Positions 35,011-48,000 of a DNA stretch of 64,000 nucleotides are shown in pieces. The position numbers were made by a program, and so were the translations under genes. The stretch comes from Pyrenochaeta sp. MPI-SDFR-AT-0127. Taxonomy: Eukaryota > Ascomycota > Dothideomycetes > Pleosporales > Cucurbitariaceae. Numbering within the stretch: the first letter of the stretch is position 1; every line of letters begins with the position of its first letter. The notes beneath the pieces were generated by a model. The model saw only the letters and a program-made list of their open reading frames with translations. It was not told where the DNA came from and searched no databases. The stretch is taken from positions 179,743 to 243,742 of the forward strand of contig JAGTJM010000050.1 of the NCBI GenBank assembly GCA_020747015.1. The letters are read 5' to 3'.

Positions 35011-37306
35011 AGAGAAATATTGCTAAGGAGTTTCGGTTGCGAATTTGTGCTGTAATCGCTATGGGTATAAGTTTTTGACTCGTTTGAACCTTCACGTCGT
35101 ATTTGTCCAAGTAGGTAAGGCTTGTCAGGCTAGTAGAAGCTTATGTCGCCAAGCACTGTTGATGCTAAAGAGAAACGACAAATATGAAAGTAGAATGAAA
35201 GCTTAGATTGGAAATGTGACAGAACAAGACTCTTCATATACTCAGGTTACCCACAGTGCCAATACTATCGGCAAATCAGGGCATAATGCATGTGGGGTGT
35301 AGAGACGAGAGCATTTGCTAAGGCAAGCAGTGACGTAAAGCTTAATCCATTCAAGCTCGCAAATTTGCTTGCCCTAGTCGCTGCAAAGATCATCAAACCT
35401 CGCCCTTCTGGTTTGCTCGGTATGGTAAGATTTGCGCTAGTGAAGCCTACCATAGGCGGCCTTCCCTACCATCGTGCCGTGCCGGGTCTCCGTGACCATG
35501 TCTATTTGCGTAATGGCGCAGCGAATGGGGCACAGCAGGAAGAGGGAATAGCCTGCTTAGAAGTCAAGCGAGAATTATCTACGTTTTAAAGGTTTCCAAC
35601 TTCACCGCGCGTTGAATTTGGCTTGGAGAAATTCAGATTTTGCGTGGCGGGGTGGTGGCAGAACCACGATTCCGCCTCGCCCACCCACAGTTATAGCCGA
35701 TTACGGCGCAAGGTCAACCCCTACGCAACACGGCAATGAAATCCACTGTGTCCACTTTATTATATCATTTAAGTTGTTGGCGTTGTTCGCCCTGTACCGT
35801 TGTCAAAGCCGGCCCTAAGCGGCGCTCAACATTAATGGTATCAAATGCCCCAGTCAGAGGTTGCCATCCTGGGATGGTCAGTGTGTAGAGCGCTCGAGGG
35901 CAGGGAATTCAATACCATGTCCAATTACATAATTGATTCTTGCTCCGCATATGTGATGGTTCCTTGAATTGACAAATTCCGGGGGTAGTGGCGATCAAGC
36001 GTGCATAAACCATGGACATGTGCGAAGAAGATTCTCTTAATGTGGACCACTCCTATGGTTTGTCAGGCCACAATGACGCTGCTTCACGTGGTCGCCCTCT
36101 TTTTTTTCCCCTAGGCTAACCAGAACTCAGAAGATCCAGCTTAAGGCCGAAAGGAAGCTGCGTGGCAGAGTCTCTGTCCGTGAGATTGTCGCAGCGATAC
36201 GTTCTTACCTGTGGTTCTGTGAGCAACTCGAGGTAATATCTTCAATTTCTGTCGCAGGACTGAGAAGTAAGTCAAACACTAATGCTTTCTTAAAATAATA
36301 CGTATACTGCAAAATAGGTCATTGATATCCCCCTGTGCCTGTGTTAGGAATGATGTCTTGTTGTCGTTCAAATTTGATACAGAGTCGCCAGAAAAGCAAA
36401 GTTTTGAAACGGCACCACGCATCATCTCTTACAACCCGTCCTCCTCAACCCTATCACTTACACCGACACTATACTAGTCCCTTTTATGCATTATTATGCC
36501 TTTTACTCTTCTATATTTGCGCACTCTCGCTACATCACAGTTGACCCATACTTTGACATTGCGTATTCTGACTCTGGAATTCTTAAGAGCGAGCTTATTC
36601 AAGAGCTCTATTGACCAGGCATCACATCACCATATCCACGCTATTGTGATCCAGTGTAGCTTACGAGCTATGTAGCTCTCCTCATCTAACACCAAAACTT
36701 TCACTGTTTTTATACATCCGCACGATTGGTACATATCCGACTGAAGGAACTCAGAACACTTAGCCCAATATGGCGAAGTGTCACAAGCCCCACAGCAGTC
36801 CGGTAAACAACACTAACAAACGACCTCTGGCCTTGTGCATGCTTTTGTAGATTACATTGACATTGTATGAAACGAATATAACTTAGAAGCAACACGACGG
36901 GATTAAATTAGACCTTGCCCTATTTAGACATACCTTAACACCCGACATGCTATGCGGTACGAACAAAATCGAAAGTATACGCAATAAATCAAGTAGTACG
37001 AAAATTAATGCGGTGTTGAGGGCTTGAAAACCATGCGGGAGCGGATCACGAAGCGCTGAAGAGAAGCAGGACGAAGAACAAACACCAAGGATCACCCAGC
37101 TAGAATCTTCTTCCCCTGGAAAACGAGAGATACTTGATTTTATTAACCTATTGAAGCAATAGTGATAGGAACCTTTCCCTGTCGAAATAAATCGGAAAAA
37201 TAAACTCATGGTAAATCCAGTCTTAGTGAACAATAACAGGTACTCATGCTGTTACACCGAGCCCATTCAGATTTCTGTATAATCACAGTGTGCCCTTCCT
37301 CTCCCT
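35011..37306. other. 2.3-kb gene-poor interval
   Basis: Short open frames on both strands, none longer than about 116 codons, with no recognisable family or splicing pattern. No RNA gene was seen. The first few hundred bases are the transporter promoter. Confidence 0.4.
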
Positions 37307-38038
37307 TCATATCTTCGCTTTTGCAGGCGCTGTGACCATCCGACCATGTACATAACATATGCCTCTGATCTTCTCTGCCGCCTCCCCCCAGAGCTCATTC
37401 CTCAATAAACTATAAACCCCCATCTTAGATTTTCCTTGCACAGCGTTTGCCTTGTTGAGAGCAACGTCCAACATATCCTTTGGGTCCGCAACCTCGTCCA
37501 CAATTCCATCCTGGAATGCCTCTTTACCAGTCCAACGATGAGCCTCCAATAACATCTTGCGAGCGATTTGTGGTTGGAGCTTGAGACGGGGAAGATACCC
37601 AATGCCTGGGAAATGAAGGCCAAGGTTTACGGGTGGCATGGAAAAAAAGCCCCGGCTAGAGTTCATGATGCGATAGTCGTGGGCCAATGCGAATGGACAG
37701 GCGCCTCCAAAGGTGTGGCCAGTCAAAAGGGCAATCGTGGGAAAAGGGTAATCGAGGAGTGTTGCCAGGAGTGGAAAGAAGCCATCGCTATTTGCGAACG
37801 GGTTTGTATCAGACTCATCCAGCTCGAGACCAGTACACCAGAACTTCTCGTCGTTTCCTTTTGTTATCACACATCCTTCTGAGTCAGGCCCTAACTCGTG
37901 CTCAATATCTCGCAGGGCTTTGATGATTTCTTGTGCGAATCGTACATTGAGTCGGTTCTCTGGCGCCTTCTGCATGGTAATGACGAACACGCGTTCATAC
38001 CGATCAACGCGCAGGTTCCAGTACTTCCTCAGTGGCAT
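37307..38038 (-). CDS. enoyl-CoA hydratase/isomerase family protein, probably peroxisomal
   Basis: Single exon of 243 residues from the Met at 38038. The longer frame from 38083 adds 15 residues. It shows the crotonase fold pattern: FVITMQKAPENRLN, CVITKGNDEKFWCTGLELD (oxyanion-hole strand), and GHTFGGACPFALAHDYRIMNSSRGFFSMPP with a second glycine-rich oxyanion loop. A hydratase/isomerase C-terminus with WTGKEAFQDGIVDE follows. These features fit the fungal Eci1/Dci1-like delta3-delta2-enoyl-CoA isomerase group that lets unsaturated fatty acids enter beta-oxidation. The protein ends AKI, a non-standard but known peroxisomal targeting tripeptide in the Candida tropicalis multifunctional enzyme. 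The next gene upstream is a CTF1/Far-like regulator. Confidence 0.9.
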   Translation of the reverse strand: MPLRKYWNLRVDRYERVFVITMQKAPENRLNVRFAQEIIKALRDIEHELGPDSEGCVITKGNDEKFWCTGLELDESDTNPFANSDGFFPLLATLLDYPFPTIALLTGHTFGGACPFALAHDYRIMNSSRGFFSMPPVNLGLHFPGIGYLPRLKLQPQIARKMLLEAHRWTGKEAFQDGIVDEVADPKDMLDVALNKANAVQGKSKMGVYSLLRNELWGEAAEKIRGICYVHGRMVTAPAKAKI

Positions 38039-38483
38039 CGTGATTACGTATGATGCATTCAGCGAAATTGCAAATGGAGCCACCTCTACGAACGCAAAGC
38101 CGTTGAATGTGTATGATTCGGTTTGCCAAGAGATGGAAAATTATACAATCGTGATGATGTTTGCGGATGTGAAGGTCGCTTTCGAACCTCGGCACGCTGG
38201 GTGCGGAGATTGTGGAGAACACCCCTGCCACGGATATTTTCGGTAAATCGCTCCACGTTGTTCCTGGATGACTCGCCTGCAAAGACACAACATGTACAAG
38301 TTGTAATGAGCGATAATACATCGATTGCTGTTGGAACAGATGAAGGTAGCGTTAAGTTAGTTGGTATGCCACGTTCGATGACGAGGTAAATGTTACCATC
38401 CCATTCCTTGATCCCAGTCAACCATTCTGCGTGACGAGGCTTCAAGTCAGTATTTGTTGCACACGCAGTCCATCTAGGGACAC
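38039..38483. other. intergenic DNA between isomerase and regulator
   Basis: Promoter of the isomerase-family gene and 3' flank of the regulator. Open frames here overlap in both strands and carry no motif. No clear CCTCGG-type Far/CTF1 site could be confirmed by eye. Confidence 0.35.
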
Positions 38484-40643
38484 TTACAGCCAGTTACCAA
38501 CTCCATACGGACCAAACCATTCTTGTGGTTGCAGTAGCGTCGGCTCAACCGTTGCACCAGATGAACTCTGATCGTTCATCATCTGCTGTTGTACCGCAGC
38601 CGATGCAGCCAGATCGATGTCGAGGGACTGATTATTTGGTGTCCTCAAACCTTGCAGTATGCCCGCCATTTCAAGTTCTCTTGACGCGATAGGCGTATTC
38701 TGAGGCAGCCTTTGATGAATTGGATGCCACATGCGGCAAAGATCAGGTCCAAAATCAGAGAAGAACTGTGCTGTGGAATCAGGAAAGCTGATGTCTGGGA
38801 ATTGTCCAAGATGCGGCCTTTGAGTGACTTTCTCGCGAACATCCATTAGATGTTTCAAGCTACCGACCGCAGTAGGCCAGCGTCTGCTCAACTCTTCAAG
38901 CGCTCGAGCCATGATAGCCAGGTTTTCTTCGGCCAAGTCTACCATATCTGAGTATCGATAGCAGGAGAGTTGCGCCATCCCTGCTGTCAAACAGTAGAAT
39001 GTGAAAATTGGACCAAGGTAGCGGAGCTCATCCCGAGCGATGATATCCTCGAAAATGCCTGCAATGTAGGAAGACGCGAGTAGAGAAGCTGTTGACGGGG
39101 CTAACTTCGGATCTGGCGGGCGATTTAAAATAATGAGCACCGTGAAATACTGGATGTGAATTTGCCTGGCTTCAAAGTTGTACGGCTTCAACGGTCGCTC
39201 ATCTGTGGTTCGACAGAGTTGTAAAGTCTCTGGTAGTGTCTTCAACCATCTGAACAGCCTATCCTCAAGGGACCTTTTGTGCTCTTGGAGGCCATGCTTG
39301 CGGAGGTAGCTTTGGGTAAGGTCACCTACATCAGCCTGTTAGGATTAAATGTGTTCGCGTGTTTTACCGGAAGTCCCCTTGGAAAGGCCTGGAGGATCGT
39401 ACTCACCTAAAATGCACGAAATGCCCACGTATGACGAGAATAATTCAGCTGACGCTACAGCGCCATCGAAATCAAGCGTAGAAATTGGTGAGACGTCCGC
39501 AAGTTTGAGGTCGATGGCTCGAGGTCTACCATGTCCCGCATTGATTAGACAGTCTCTGGCTGCTAGCGACCACCAAATTCTCTTCCGCAATCCTGCGTCT
39601 GCTTTTCCTGTTGGTTCCCTATGTAGACCAATCTGATATGCGACGCCCATACAAATTCTTAGCCAAAAGCTGCTGGTATCTAAGCTTACTGTTTCCGGCC
39701 CTTCTGGATTGTACCAATGCAACAGACATGCTGCAGCGATAGTGATGATAGGATCCTCTTCGGCCCCCATCCAGAAGAGCACTCTCGCTTTCTTGTAGAA
39801 TTCTTCGGAAGGGTGATTTGAGAGAGGAGCACTGACTCTACTTCCAGCTAAGAAGATAGCGTGCTGTAACAAAAGTGACACTTGATTTGGATTCCTATTT
39901 TCTATCCAACTGCGTTCAACCACAGGCGACCATGGATAACATCGGGTCCAGAAGGCATCCAGGAGGCTTTCACGTATGGCTCTGGGCGGCAACTCAGTCA
40001 CTCGTTGCACTCGCAAGATTTCCATATCGGTATCAGACAGCCGGTGAGGCATCTTTCCGGGTAGTCCGGCGTCCTCGTTGACTGGGACATCGTTTCGAAG
40101 ATACTCTAGTCGTCCTAGGTAGCTGACGCTATTTGAAGACTGATAAGTCGAGTCCGTCATATTCGATGGTATGCTCTGGTGTGGTGTCGGGTATCCAGGC
40201 GCCGGGTGCCGCTCGAGAAGAGGCGACGGCTCATGAAGGCTGGCGGTGCTTGACATCCGTCTTCCTCCGAGTTCGCTTTCCGACTTAAGATTCTGATCTC
40301 GCGGAACTGCTAACCCGCTAGATTCAAAGGTCCCATTTCTGCCTTCAACAATACTGCCTTCGGTTGGATCCAGCGCGGAAAATGTCGTTTGGTTGCCTTC
40401 AGGTATAGATGGATCTGCAGCTTGCGCTCTGGCGCGCCTCTGACCTACAGGCGGGGATGGGCTAAAAGTGAATCTTTTGCGCTTTCTTTCCCTCGGTACA
40501 CATTCATATCCGTCTCTCTGGCACGGCGTGCATATCTCGCCTTCAACCTCGTCAATGTCGCATCGTACTTTCTTCTTGTGGCATATGACGCAGGCTTTGA
40601 CTGTTCGACGAGCCCGCGGTTCTTTGTCTTTCGGTGGAACCAT
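38484..40643 (-). CDS. Zn2Cys6 transcription factor, CTF1-beta/FarB-like
   Basis: Exons 40643-39407 and 39325-38484 join to 692 residues. The 81-nt intron restores SCILGDLTQSYLRKHG. The zinc cluster lies at residues 17-47 (KACVICHKKKVRCDIDE, then ICTPCQRDGYECVPRERKRKR). The wide C6 spacing and the ERKRKRFTFSPSPP tail resemble cutinase transcription factor 1 beta and FarB. A disordered 150-residue linker leads to the fungal_trans domain (ILRVQRVTELPPRAIRESLLDAFWTRCYPWSPVV, MGVAYQIGLHRE, RKRIWWSL). FarA/FarB/CTF1 proteins activate fatty-acid catabolism or cutinase genes. The neighbouring isomerase-family gene fits that role, but the link is inference. Confidence 0.88.
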
Positions 40644-43600
40644 CCTCCGTTCACGATTTATTATTGGCAGATAGTATCATTGCCCTGTTTGTTGGTTGAA
40701 CATAGCAAAGTTGGAAAGTTTTCGTATTGAACAACAATCTGCGGAGATGTTCGAAGTGATGGGTGAAGGGCTCCTCGCGTAGTAATGCCGAAGGTTCAGG
40801 GCTCAAGCGTGCCAGAATGGCGGGGTGTGCACTGACCATGTTTCCAGCCCACTGAAAGCCATGCATTCACATTTGATCAATCCTTCGAAGGAGGTTGATA
40901 TCCTGGCTACGAATCCGGTATGATACATAATATTGTACGATTTAGCCTCATAGCCTTTACCATACAATGTGTCCAGTTCGCCCCTTGTAGTTCTAATCCA
41001 ACTTGTGAAGATTGTTAGACAGTAGTACAATAGAGAACAAACCACCATGCATATCTAATTATGTATGCCGAAAGTTTTAAAAGAGTCTCTTTACTTTGTA
41101 TTAGGAACGCCAATTAGAAAAACGAAGGGATACCAGTAGTGAGCGTCTTGATCTGGAGTGGTGTGCTTTGCCGCCAATGCAAGATAGGCAACCACACTGA
41201 TGCTTCAAGAACTGACGGAGGCAGGCATCGCACCATTTAAGCGCAATCGAGCCGTGAAAAATCAGTGAAATGGCACCTGGCGTTTCTTGATCAATCAACA
41301 TTTCCTTTTCCCATTCGAGGGGCGGTTTGAAAGACCATGGTCTTCCTTGAATATGAAGAGACGCCTTGAAAAAGAGGGCATATTGATCTAATTTGAGGGT
41401 ATGTAGAACTCGCTACATGTTACATCGCACTATAGCGATGACTATCGGATTATCTAGAGAATGTACTGGTGGCAGAGCAACATTGCGTACTAACATTCGC
41501 ATCAAGTTCTGGAAAATCTCTTTGATCAACTACGGGCAGTATTTCACGGTATGTGCATTCGCGTCCGTCATTAATAATCATCGTCACCTTGATTGTGTCA
41601 TAAATATGCTATGCTTCTCTCTTTCTCAAGAGATGCAATTGTGTTCCCGAACAGGGTTTGCCTCGCACGGGCAAATGTCATCATGGTGAAAATTGAGAAG
41701 AAAGTTTTACGTACTTGTAGGTTTCTCAACTTTCGCTTAAACTTAAACTCCTTCACTTAATCTACGCTATCGTCCTCAGAAATACGATGTGGATGTCAAA
41801 GATGATCTGAATGTGACACAGGGAAGGTATTCAATCGGTTACCATGTGCAAGTCATAACGCGGGAGACTAGCTCTGATCTATGTATGTCTAAACTTTTCA
41901 GGGTTTATATAATAAACCCCAAAGTACCCCAGGAAAAATGCCAATGACCCTTGGATAATGAGCCTATCTGTGATTAATGAAATCAATCATATAAACTACT
42001 GGGCATTCCGCTGCCAATTTCATATCAACAATTACTACGATGCTACCATTTAGTCCTCCCGAGTATGGCAGCTCACGAACTTTCGCAGAGGTGAATTTCT
42101 GTTCCTCTTGGCTTGTCACATCGCCAGCTCATTTCTTTGCTGTCATAAAGCCTGGAACCTTCGTCTATGTTTAGAGCACTGAGCCACGTATTTTTCGCAA
42201 TCAACGGCCCGCGAATTGAAATTGAGACCGAGACTTTGACTCGTGTTTGCACTATTTGTCCCAAAATGGTCATTGAGAGCACTGTCATATTTTTTTAAAC
42301 TCCGTGGTCCACCTGGTCAACATGTTGTATAGCTGCATTTTCATTTAGCTTAGGAGGATGACGCAGGGTAAAAGTATGACTTAGTTCAACAGTTGCCGGT
42401 AGCAGCTTCACGATATGGAGTAGGGTTAAGGTTGCGCCCACGTTGCAACATAACGATATGCTTCTTGTACTACCTCGAGGTTTCTTATCGCGGGATTTTT
42501 TGTTGGTCATAATGCTGAGACATGGTCATCCGTTCGTGTCTCGCTTGATGTGAAAGCGAAGTGAAATTAAGTTGAGAAGCGACTAATCAACCCGATTGTC
42601 ATGGAATAGACGCACTTGACATCATTTGAGTTCGAAAACTTACAATAAATGGCTATCTCTTCTACCACAATCGAAAAGGACTGCTTTCGTGATGATATGA
42701 TGACGTGCCAGCCATATGCTTGTAGTGGTCGCCCATTGGTCGCCCATTATTACGAATTCAACGATAGATCGGCTAAAAGACACCTAATATGGTGGAGTCA
42801 CAATTAAGGCTAGTGCACTACTTCCTCTCGAGCACTTACGCGGTTGGACGCACAGCCGTCGGGTTCCATTCCAGCTCTGCTTCGCCATATTTCACCGCAA
42901 ACGTAGCGGCTCTTGATAGCGACCTGAGACTACTAAATACTGCTCCTCAATTTTTGTTGCGGTCGGCTCTGTGTGGATGGATAACTGTGTGAGCAGAGCA
43001 ACTTTATACTTGAGATAAGCGCCACGAAAGATGCAACTTGCATAGCCGGAAGCATGTCATATGTGATCCTTCGACTCAGAGTATTTGACTTGAATCCCTA
43101 CTTCGTGGAATCTTGTGATGTCGATTTTGACTCGCAGTCTCGGCCAAATACGTTCAGCCTCAGCCTCAGGGCACAAAAGTTCAAAATTGCGCTAGAACAA
43201 CCATCGAATCTTCTTTACAGTACCTGCAAATGGGCGCATGCAAGGCGAAATGATACAAAGCCCACGCCGTACTTTGTCCGCAATGTATTCAACGCTAGCC
43301 CCTCCAAATTATCCAATACACTTTGACGCTCATAAATTTGGCATGTATGGAACCAAAATGTGGGGTCAGTGTTTCATGGGGAACTGGGATCAAGAGCCGG
43401 GTAAACAGCACAGATAGATGAGGAACATGCATACTTACCGGGTTGTGCATGGTCTTGGCTAATTTGTGATTAATAGGGGAATATACCATTCTTGGACGAA
43501 CATCCGTTCGACGCAGCCGCCAACCTTGTGAGAGGGATCCGTGCAGCACGATGGTGAATGAAGTACCGTTTGTACGCCACTACAACACATCACGGGTGAT

Positions 43601-43865
43601 ATGTCAATGCTTTCCCCCAAGCACTTGGACGATTTCAATGTTATTGGGTTCATATGACGGGCCGACGGTACCGAATCTCTCGATGATCAAGAAACTACTT
43701 GACTTCGGTTGGGAATACATGCACCAAGCATCTTGGAGGCACAGCAAATGATTGCGTGCGTGTTCACTGGGGCACGTAATTTATAGCTCAGACGTATATA
43801 AGTTCACAGGTATGTACCTGATGTACCGTTCCACATCACTAGCAACATCATTCATCGTTCCAAGC
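40644..43865. other. 3.2-kb gene-poor interval upstream of GH6
   Basis: Many short open frames but nothing that resembles a family or joins across introns. The composition is mildly A+T-rich without the near absence of CpA seen at the right end. The GH6 promoter occupies the last few hundred bases. Confidence 0.4.
43795..43802 (+). promoter_or_regulatory. TATA box of the GH6 gene
   Basis: TATATAAG lies 64-71 bp before the chosen start codon, a usual distance for strongly inducible fungal secreted-enzyme genes. Confidence 0.6.
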
Positions 43866-45041
43866 ATGGTGCAATTCACCCAATTCGTTCTCGCAACTGC
43901 TGCGTTAGCTGGTGCCGCATCCGCAGCACCTCAGCCAACGATTCCTAGCAATGTGACAGTGAACCCCTGGATTGGCAAGGATCGCTACGTCGTTCAAAGT
44001 TATGGCAAAAAACTCGACCAGACTATTGCCGCATTCGAGGCTAAGAACGACACACTCAACGCCGCCCGCACCCGCACCGTTGCACAAAAAATCTCAACCT
44101 TTACATGGATCACCACGCGGGCCGGTTTAACTGGAATCACAACCGCCATCAAAGAAGCTCGCGCGCAGAGAAAGGGTCGCTCGAGGGTCATTGTTGGACT
44201 TGTCCTTTACAATCTACCGGACCGCGATTGTTCAGCCGGCGAGTCCGCGGGTGAACTCAGCAGTGATAAAGATGGGTTGAACATTTACAAGACGGAGTTC
44301 GTAGACCAGTATGCCAAACTAGTCTCCGCCGCTAGGGACATAGATTTTGCCATCGTTTTGGAGCCAGATTCCCTTGGTAATGCAATCACAAACCAAGGTA
44401 TTCCTTTCTGTGCCACGGCCACGCCTCTCTACGAAGAGGGCATCGCATACGCGATCTCCAAGCTTCAATTCCCTAATGTACATCTGTACATTGACGCTGC
44501 ACACGGCGGTTGGCTGGGCTGGGCCGATAACCTGAAGCCCACCGCCCAGATCTTTGCAAAGGTCGTTGCCATGGCAAAGAAGCTCAATCCCGCAGCCAAA
44601 ATTCGCGGTTATGCTACCAATGTTTCCAACTATAATCCCTTCAACGCCAAGGTCCGCGAAAACTACACTGAGTGGTCTCCTTCGTGGGACGAGTCACACT
44701 ATGCCTCTTCCCTGGCAACATTCCTAGAAGCTGAGGGTCTGCCAACCAACTTCATCATTGATCAGGGTCGCGTTGTGCTGCCAGGCGGAAGGGCAGAATG
44801 GGGCGAATGGTGCAATGTTGATCCTGCAGGCTTCGGTACGCTCCCAGGAACCAAGACTAACAACACTCATGTTGACAGCATTGTTTGGATCAAGCCGGGT
44901 GGTGAGAGCGATGGCAGATGTGGGCTTGCGGGCGCGCCGGCTGCTGGTGCATGGTTCGATGAGTACGTGCAAATGCTGGTCAAGAACGCAGATCCACCAT
45001 TGGCCCCGACGTATGTGAAAAAGCCGAAGTCCAAATGGTAG
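43866..45041 (+). CDS. secreted GH6 cellulase (cellobiohydrolase/endoglucanase type)
   Basis: Single exon of 391 residues. The open frame begins at 43752 but signal-peptide and promoter position select the Met at 43866. The signal peptide is MVQFTQFVLATAALAGAASA, cleaved before APQPT. The GH6 catalytic domain fills the rest. YNLPDRDCSAGES supplies the conserved Asp121 beside the disulphide, and LEPDSLGN supplies the presumed catalytic acid Asp168. YIDAAHGGWLGW, RGYATNVSNY, FIIDQGR and the C-terminal WIKPGGESDG are family hallmarks. There is no CBM1 or linker. GH6 enzymes cleave cellulose by inversion, and exo versus endo mode depends on two surface loops I cannot judge. Confidence 0.95.
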   Translation: MVQFTQFVLATAALAGAASAAPQPTIPSNVTVNPWIGKDRYVVQSYGKKLDQTIAAFEAKNDTLNAARTRTVAQKISTFTWITTRAGLTGITTAIKEARAQRKGRSRVIVGLVLYNLPDRDCSAGESAGELSSDKDGLNIYKTEFVDQYAKLVSAARDIDFAIVLEPDSLGNAITNQGIPFCATATPLYEEGIAYAISKLQFPNVHLYIDAAHGGWLGWADNLKPTAQIFAKVVAMAKKLNPAAKIRGYATNVSNYNPFNAKVRENYTEWSPSWDESHYASSLATFLEAEGLPTNFIIDQGRVVLPGGRAEWGEWCNVDPAGFGTLPGTKTNNTHVDSIVWIKPGGESDGRCGLAGAPAAGAWFDEYVQMLVKNADPPLAPTYVKKPKSKW

Positions 45042-48000
45042 ATTGTGCATTTTTGCAAGCAAGGAGGCGGCAGCCAAGAATTTGTACATATAATAGTAGA
45101 GTTCGGTATGACATTTCAGTCTCTTGCGACCTATGATCAAGTTGGGGGGGGGGCTGATCGATGTCTTGTTTCCGCATTGGCGTTGATGCGGCTTTCATGG
45201 CCGCCTCCAAATCTGCCGCTTCCGTGACCCCTGGCGGTACAGCGAATATCTCACTAGCCAATTTGGCTTCGTGTTCAAGCGCGATCATATCGCATCGACC
45301 CGTTCAATGAGCACTACACACCGATCCTAACCACTAAAATGCTCAGGCGTCCGCCAGCACTGCCAAGGCCAAGAAGCATTGTATACCGTTCACAATCCAA
45401 AGTATATCTACAGAATGTTATATAGCATCAAGTTTGCTTATTATCCTTCTGATTACCTATTCAGAACCATGCGCTGCAATGCAGATCATTCCTCTGCTCG
45501 ATACTAACATACATCTGCCCGTATTCTAACAGACGTGCTTACATATCTTCCAAAATGCTGTTATTGGTCGGTATTACCAGATCGAAGTTTCATCTGTGAT
45601 TTAAGTGCCCACTGTGACTAGTTTTAATCCCTTTGACACCTTAATCCTGGAACACCTTGCAACCGTATGACGATATGAGACACAATCTCACAGGTTTGGT
45701 GAAAAGACTTCTTCATCTGCATCATTCCGTTCAGCCGTTTATGCGAACGCCACTTTCACTGAAGCAATTATTGCCATACTGACTTGCGGTTGGCTGTGAT
45801 AATTTTTATCAGCATTTGCCCATGATGCCCTTAAGCAAGAGTCCTAGGTCTACAGCAGCACTCATGTACAGTATTAATGAACAGGTCACCGAAACTGGTA
45901 ATTGTCTAACCAATCATTTTGAAGACTGAATACCTGCATTATCGCATCTTATTCTGTCCTGCAAGAGAAATCCTCCTCGACTTGAAATTTGATTATGAAA
46001 ACGGAGAAAATCGAAGATCATACTGGGGGAGACACGTGAAGTACATGCGCCATATGTATGGATTATGACAGGAATATCCTCATCAAAGAACTGTTGTTCG
46101 ATTTGTACCTTGCCAAACCAATTTTGATAGCTCGCACGGGTTTCTACCTAGCCGCTGCGCAGCATCGAGGGTGTGCGCTGTTGGTAATATTTTACTTATC
46201 GCCCACAACCGAGCTTCTTGAATGCCAAGAACATGCTGCCTTCGAGTTCTGGGTCTCTTTCAGTAATATGTAGTTCAATCCGGCTTCAGCATGCTACTGA
46301 TGTTCTTCCACAAGAAGATGTATACCCTGTCGGCCGAGGGCGAGATATTCATGTATTGATTTGATCATTGCAAGTTTCATCCATATGGACTAATTATCTT
46401 CCTTCCTCACTCAACGATCTATTCACATTTAGAAATTCATCTAACCTCGCCGCAGCGATCGTGCCATTTTCGCTTCCACTCCATGAAATTATCGCGTCTA
46501 TTCCAGATCTAGCCATGATCAGGGTTTATTTCTGATGTACCACACAAGCCCTGTTAGATGAGCCTTGGCTACACAGAAAACTGCATGAATGGCGATGCTT
46601 GTAGTAAGACCAATGGCAGCCAATTCTCGACTTTCGTAGACAACACGCTTGCTCTGCTTTGCTATCGGACGTAACATTGGCAAGGTCGTAATATGGTGCT
46701 TTGATTTATCAGAAAGCTGATATTGGTCCATTATAGAATACTTGCCCAGGATAAGAAGGGATTTATATCGGAGAAATGATTTTGGGTTGCAAGATAAGAT
46801 GTTATGAATGCCGTGTTTGTGAAATGCTCAGACATTAGCATGTAGATAAGTCAATCTGATATGAAGTGAATGACTCAAGCAAAAACCAACTTGATTATTT
46901 TGACTTTCCAGTATAACAATCTTACAGCCTAGAGTTAAAAGTGATACTGCGGTTGGTTCAAATGGGTCGTGTGGATATCATCGATGACGGAATCTTTACC
47001 ACTCCCTTTACATACGTAGCATTACTCTGATATCTGGCTATAGGCTCCCGATGATATGAGTTGAATGCACTGAAATACTCTTTCTTCGGAATTTGTTGGG
47101 TTTGGTTGAAGATGATCTGGTCTGGTGCCTAGCATCCCGTCTAGCCGAACCGCGAGTGCAGATCTCTCCTTCACAAGCATACTCACACGTTCCGACTAAA
47201 TAGTATTGAACACGAAAAGGATTTAGACTTATCAAAAGGATGGCTCACGCATCCGATCAATCTAGAGCTATTCCTATCGTTTGCTAGTGTCAGCTGGCTG
47301 CGTATGATAGGGAGTACTCGTAGCGGACATCAGCCATAAGATGGCCGCTGATGCGGTATCATTTGGGTTCTATCCTGTCCCTTCTTATTTGCTATGAAAG
47401 TCCTGGCCTACTGGGCCATTGTTGTGGATCGGTCATGGATGCGGGCCGTCTCCTCAGAATTGACCCAGATGTTTTCCTCCGGTTCTAAATTGGACTGTCG
47501 TAGTTCTTGCTCTGCGGCACCTTTGATCCCCTACACCCCATCAATTGAAACCCAGAAGAAACTCCTTGATAGTGTCTCTTGTACAATAGTCGATGGATGT
47601 ATGCTTGTAACACTAGCAGTAGGGTAAAGTGCTACCAAGTCAGCTATTCTTGGACCGATAGACTTTGGCAGCGCATGTAGAATTTGGCCTTGTTAATCTG
47701 AAGATGTTCGAGTCGTATTGCAAGTGATAGTTTTGGAAGGGAAAAAATTTAGACATGGTGGCCCTTTTGTAGCTATTGACATTCCGCCGCCGGTACAGTT
47801 TGTGCGGAGCCGTGCTTCAACGTACCGCAACCTTCAGCCGATCCTTGTTCGTTCAGCGTTTAGTGTTATGGTACTGAGAGACAGCAGGGCCGCAGGGTAT
47901 GTGCTCAAGAGGAATGTCCTGGCAGATATAGACAAACAATTCATGGCCTCGCTGAAGACAAATGCATGAACGGCAGTGATGTCCGTGCTGGGCTAGGGAA

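Noticed and set aside
36883..37233. 116-codon minus-strand frame
   Set aside because: No family, no splice context and compositionally unlike the verified genes. Not called as a gene.
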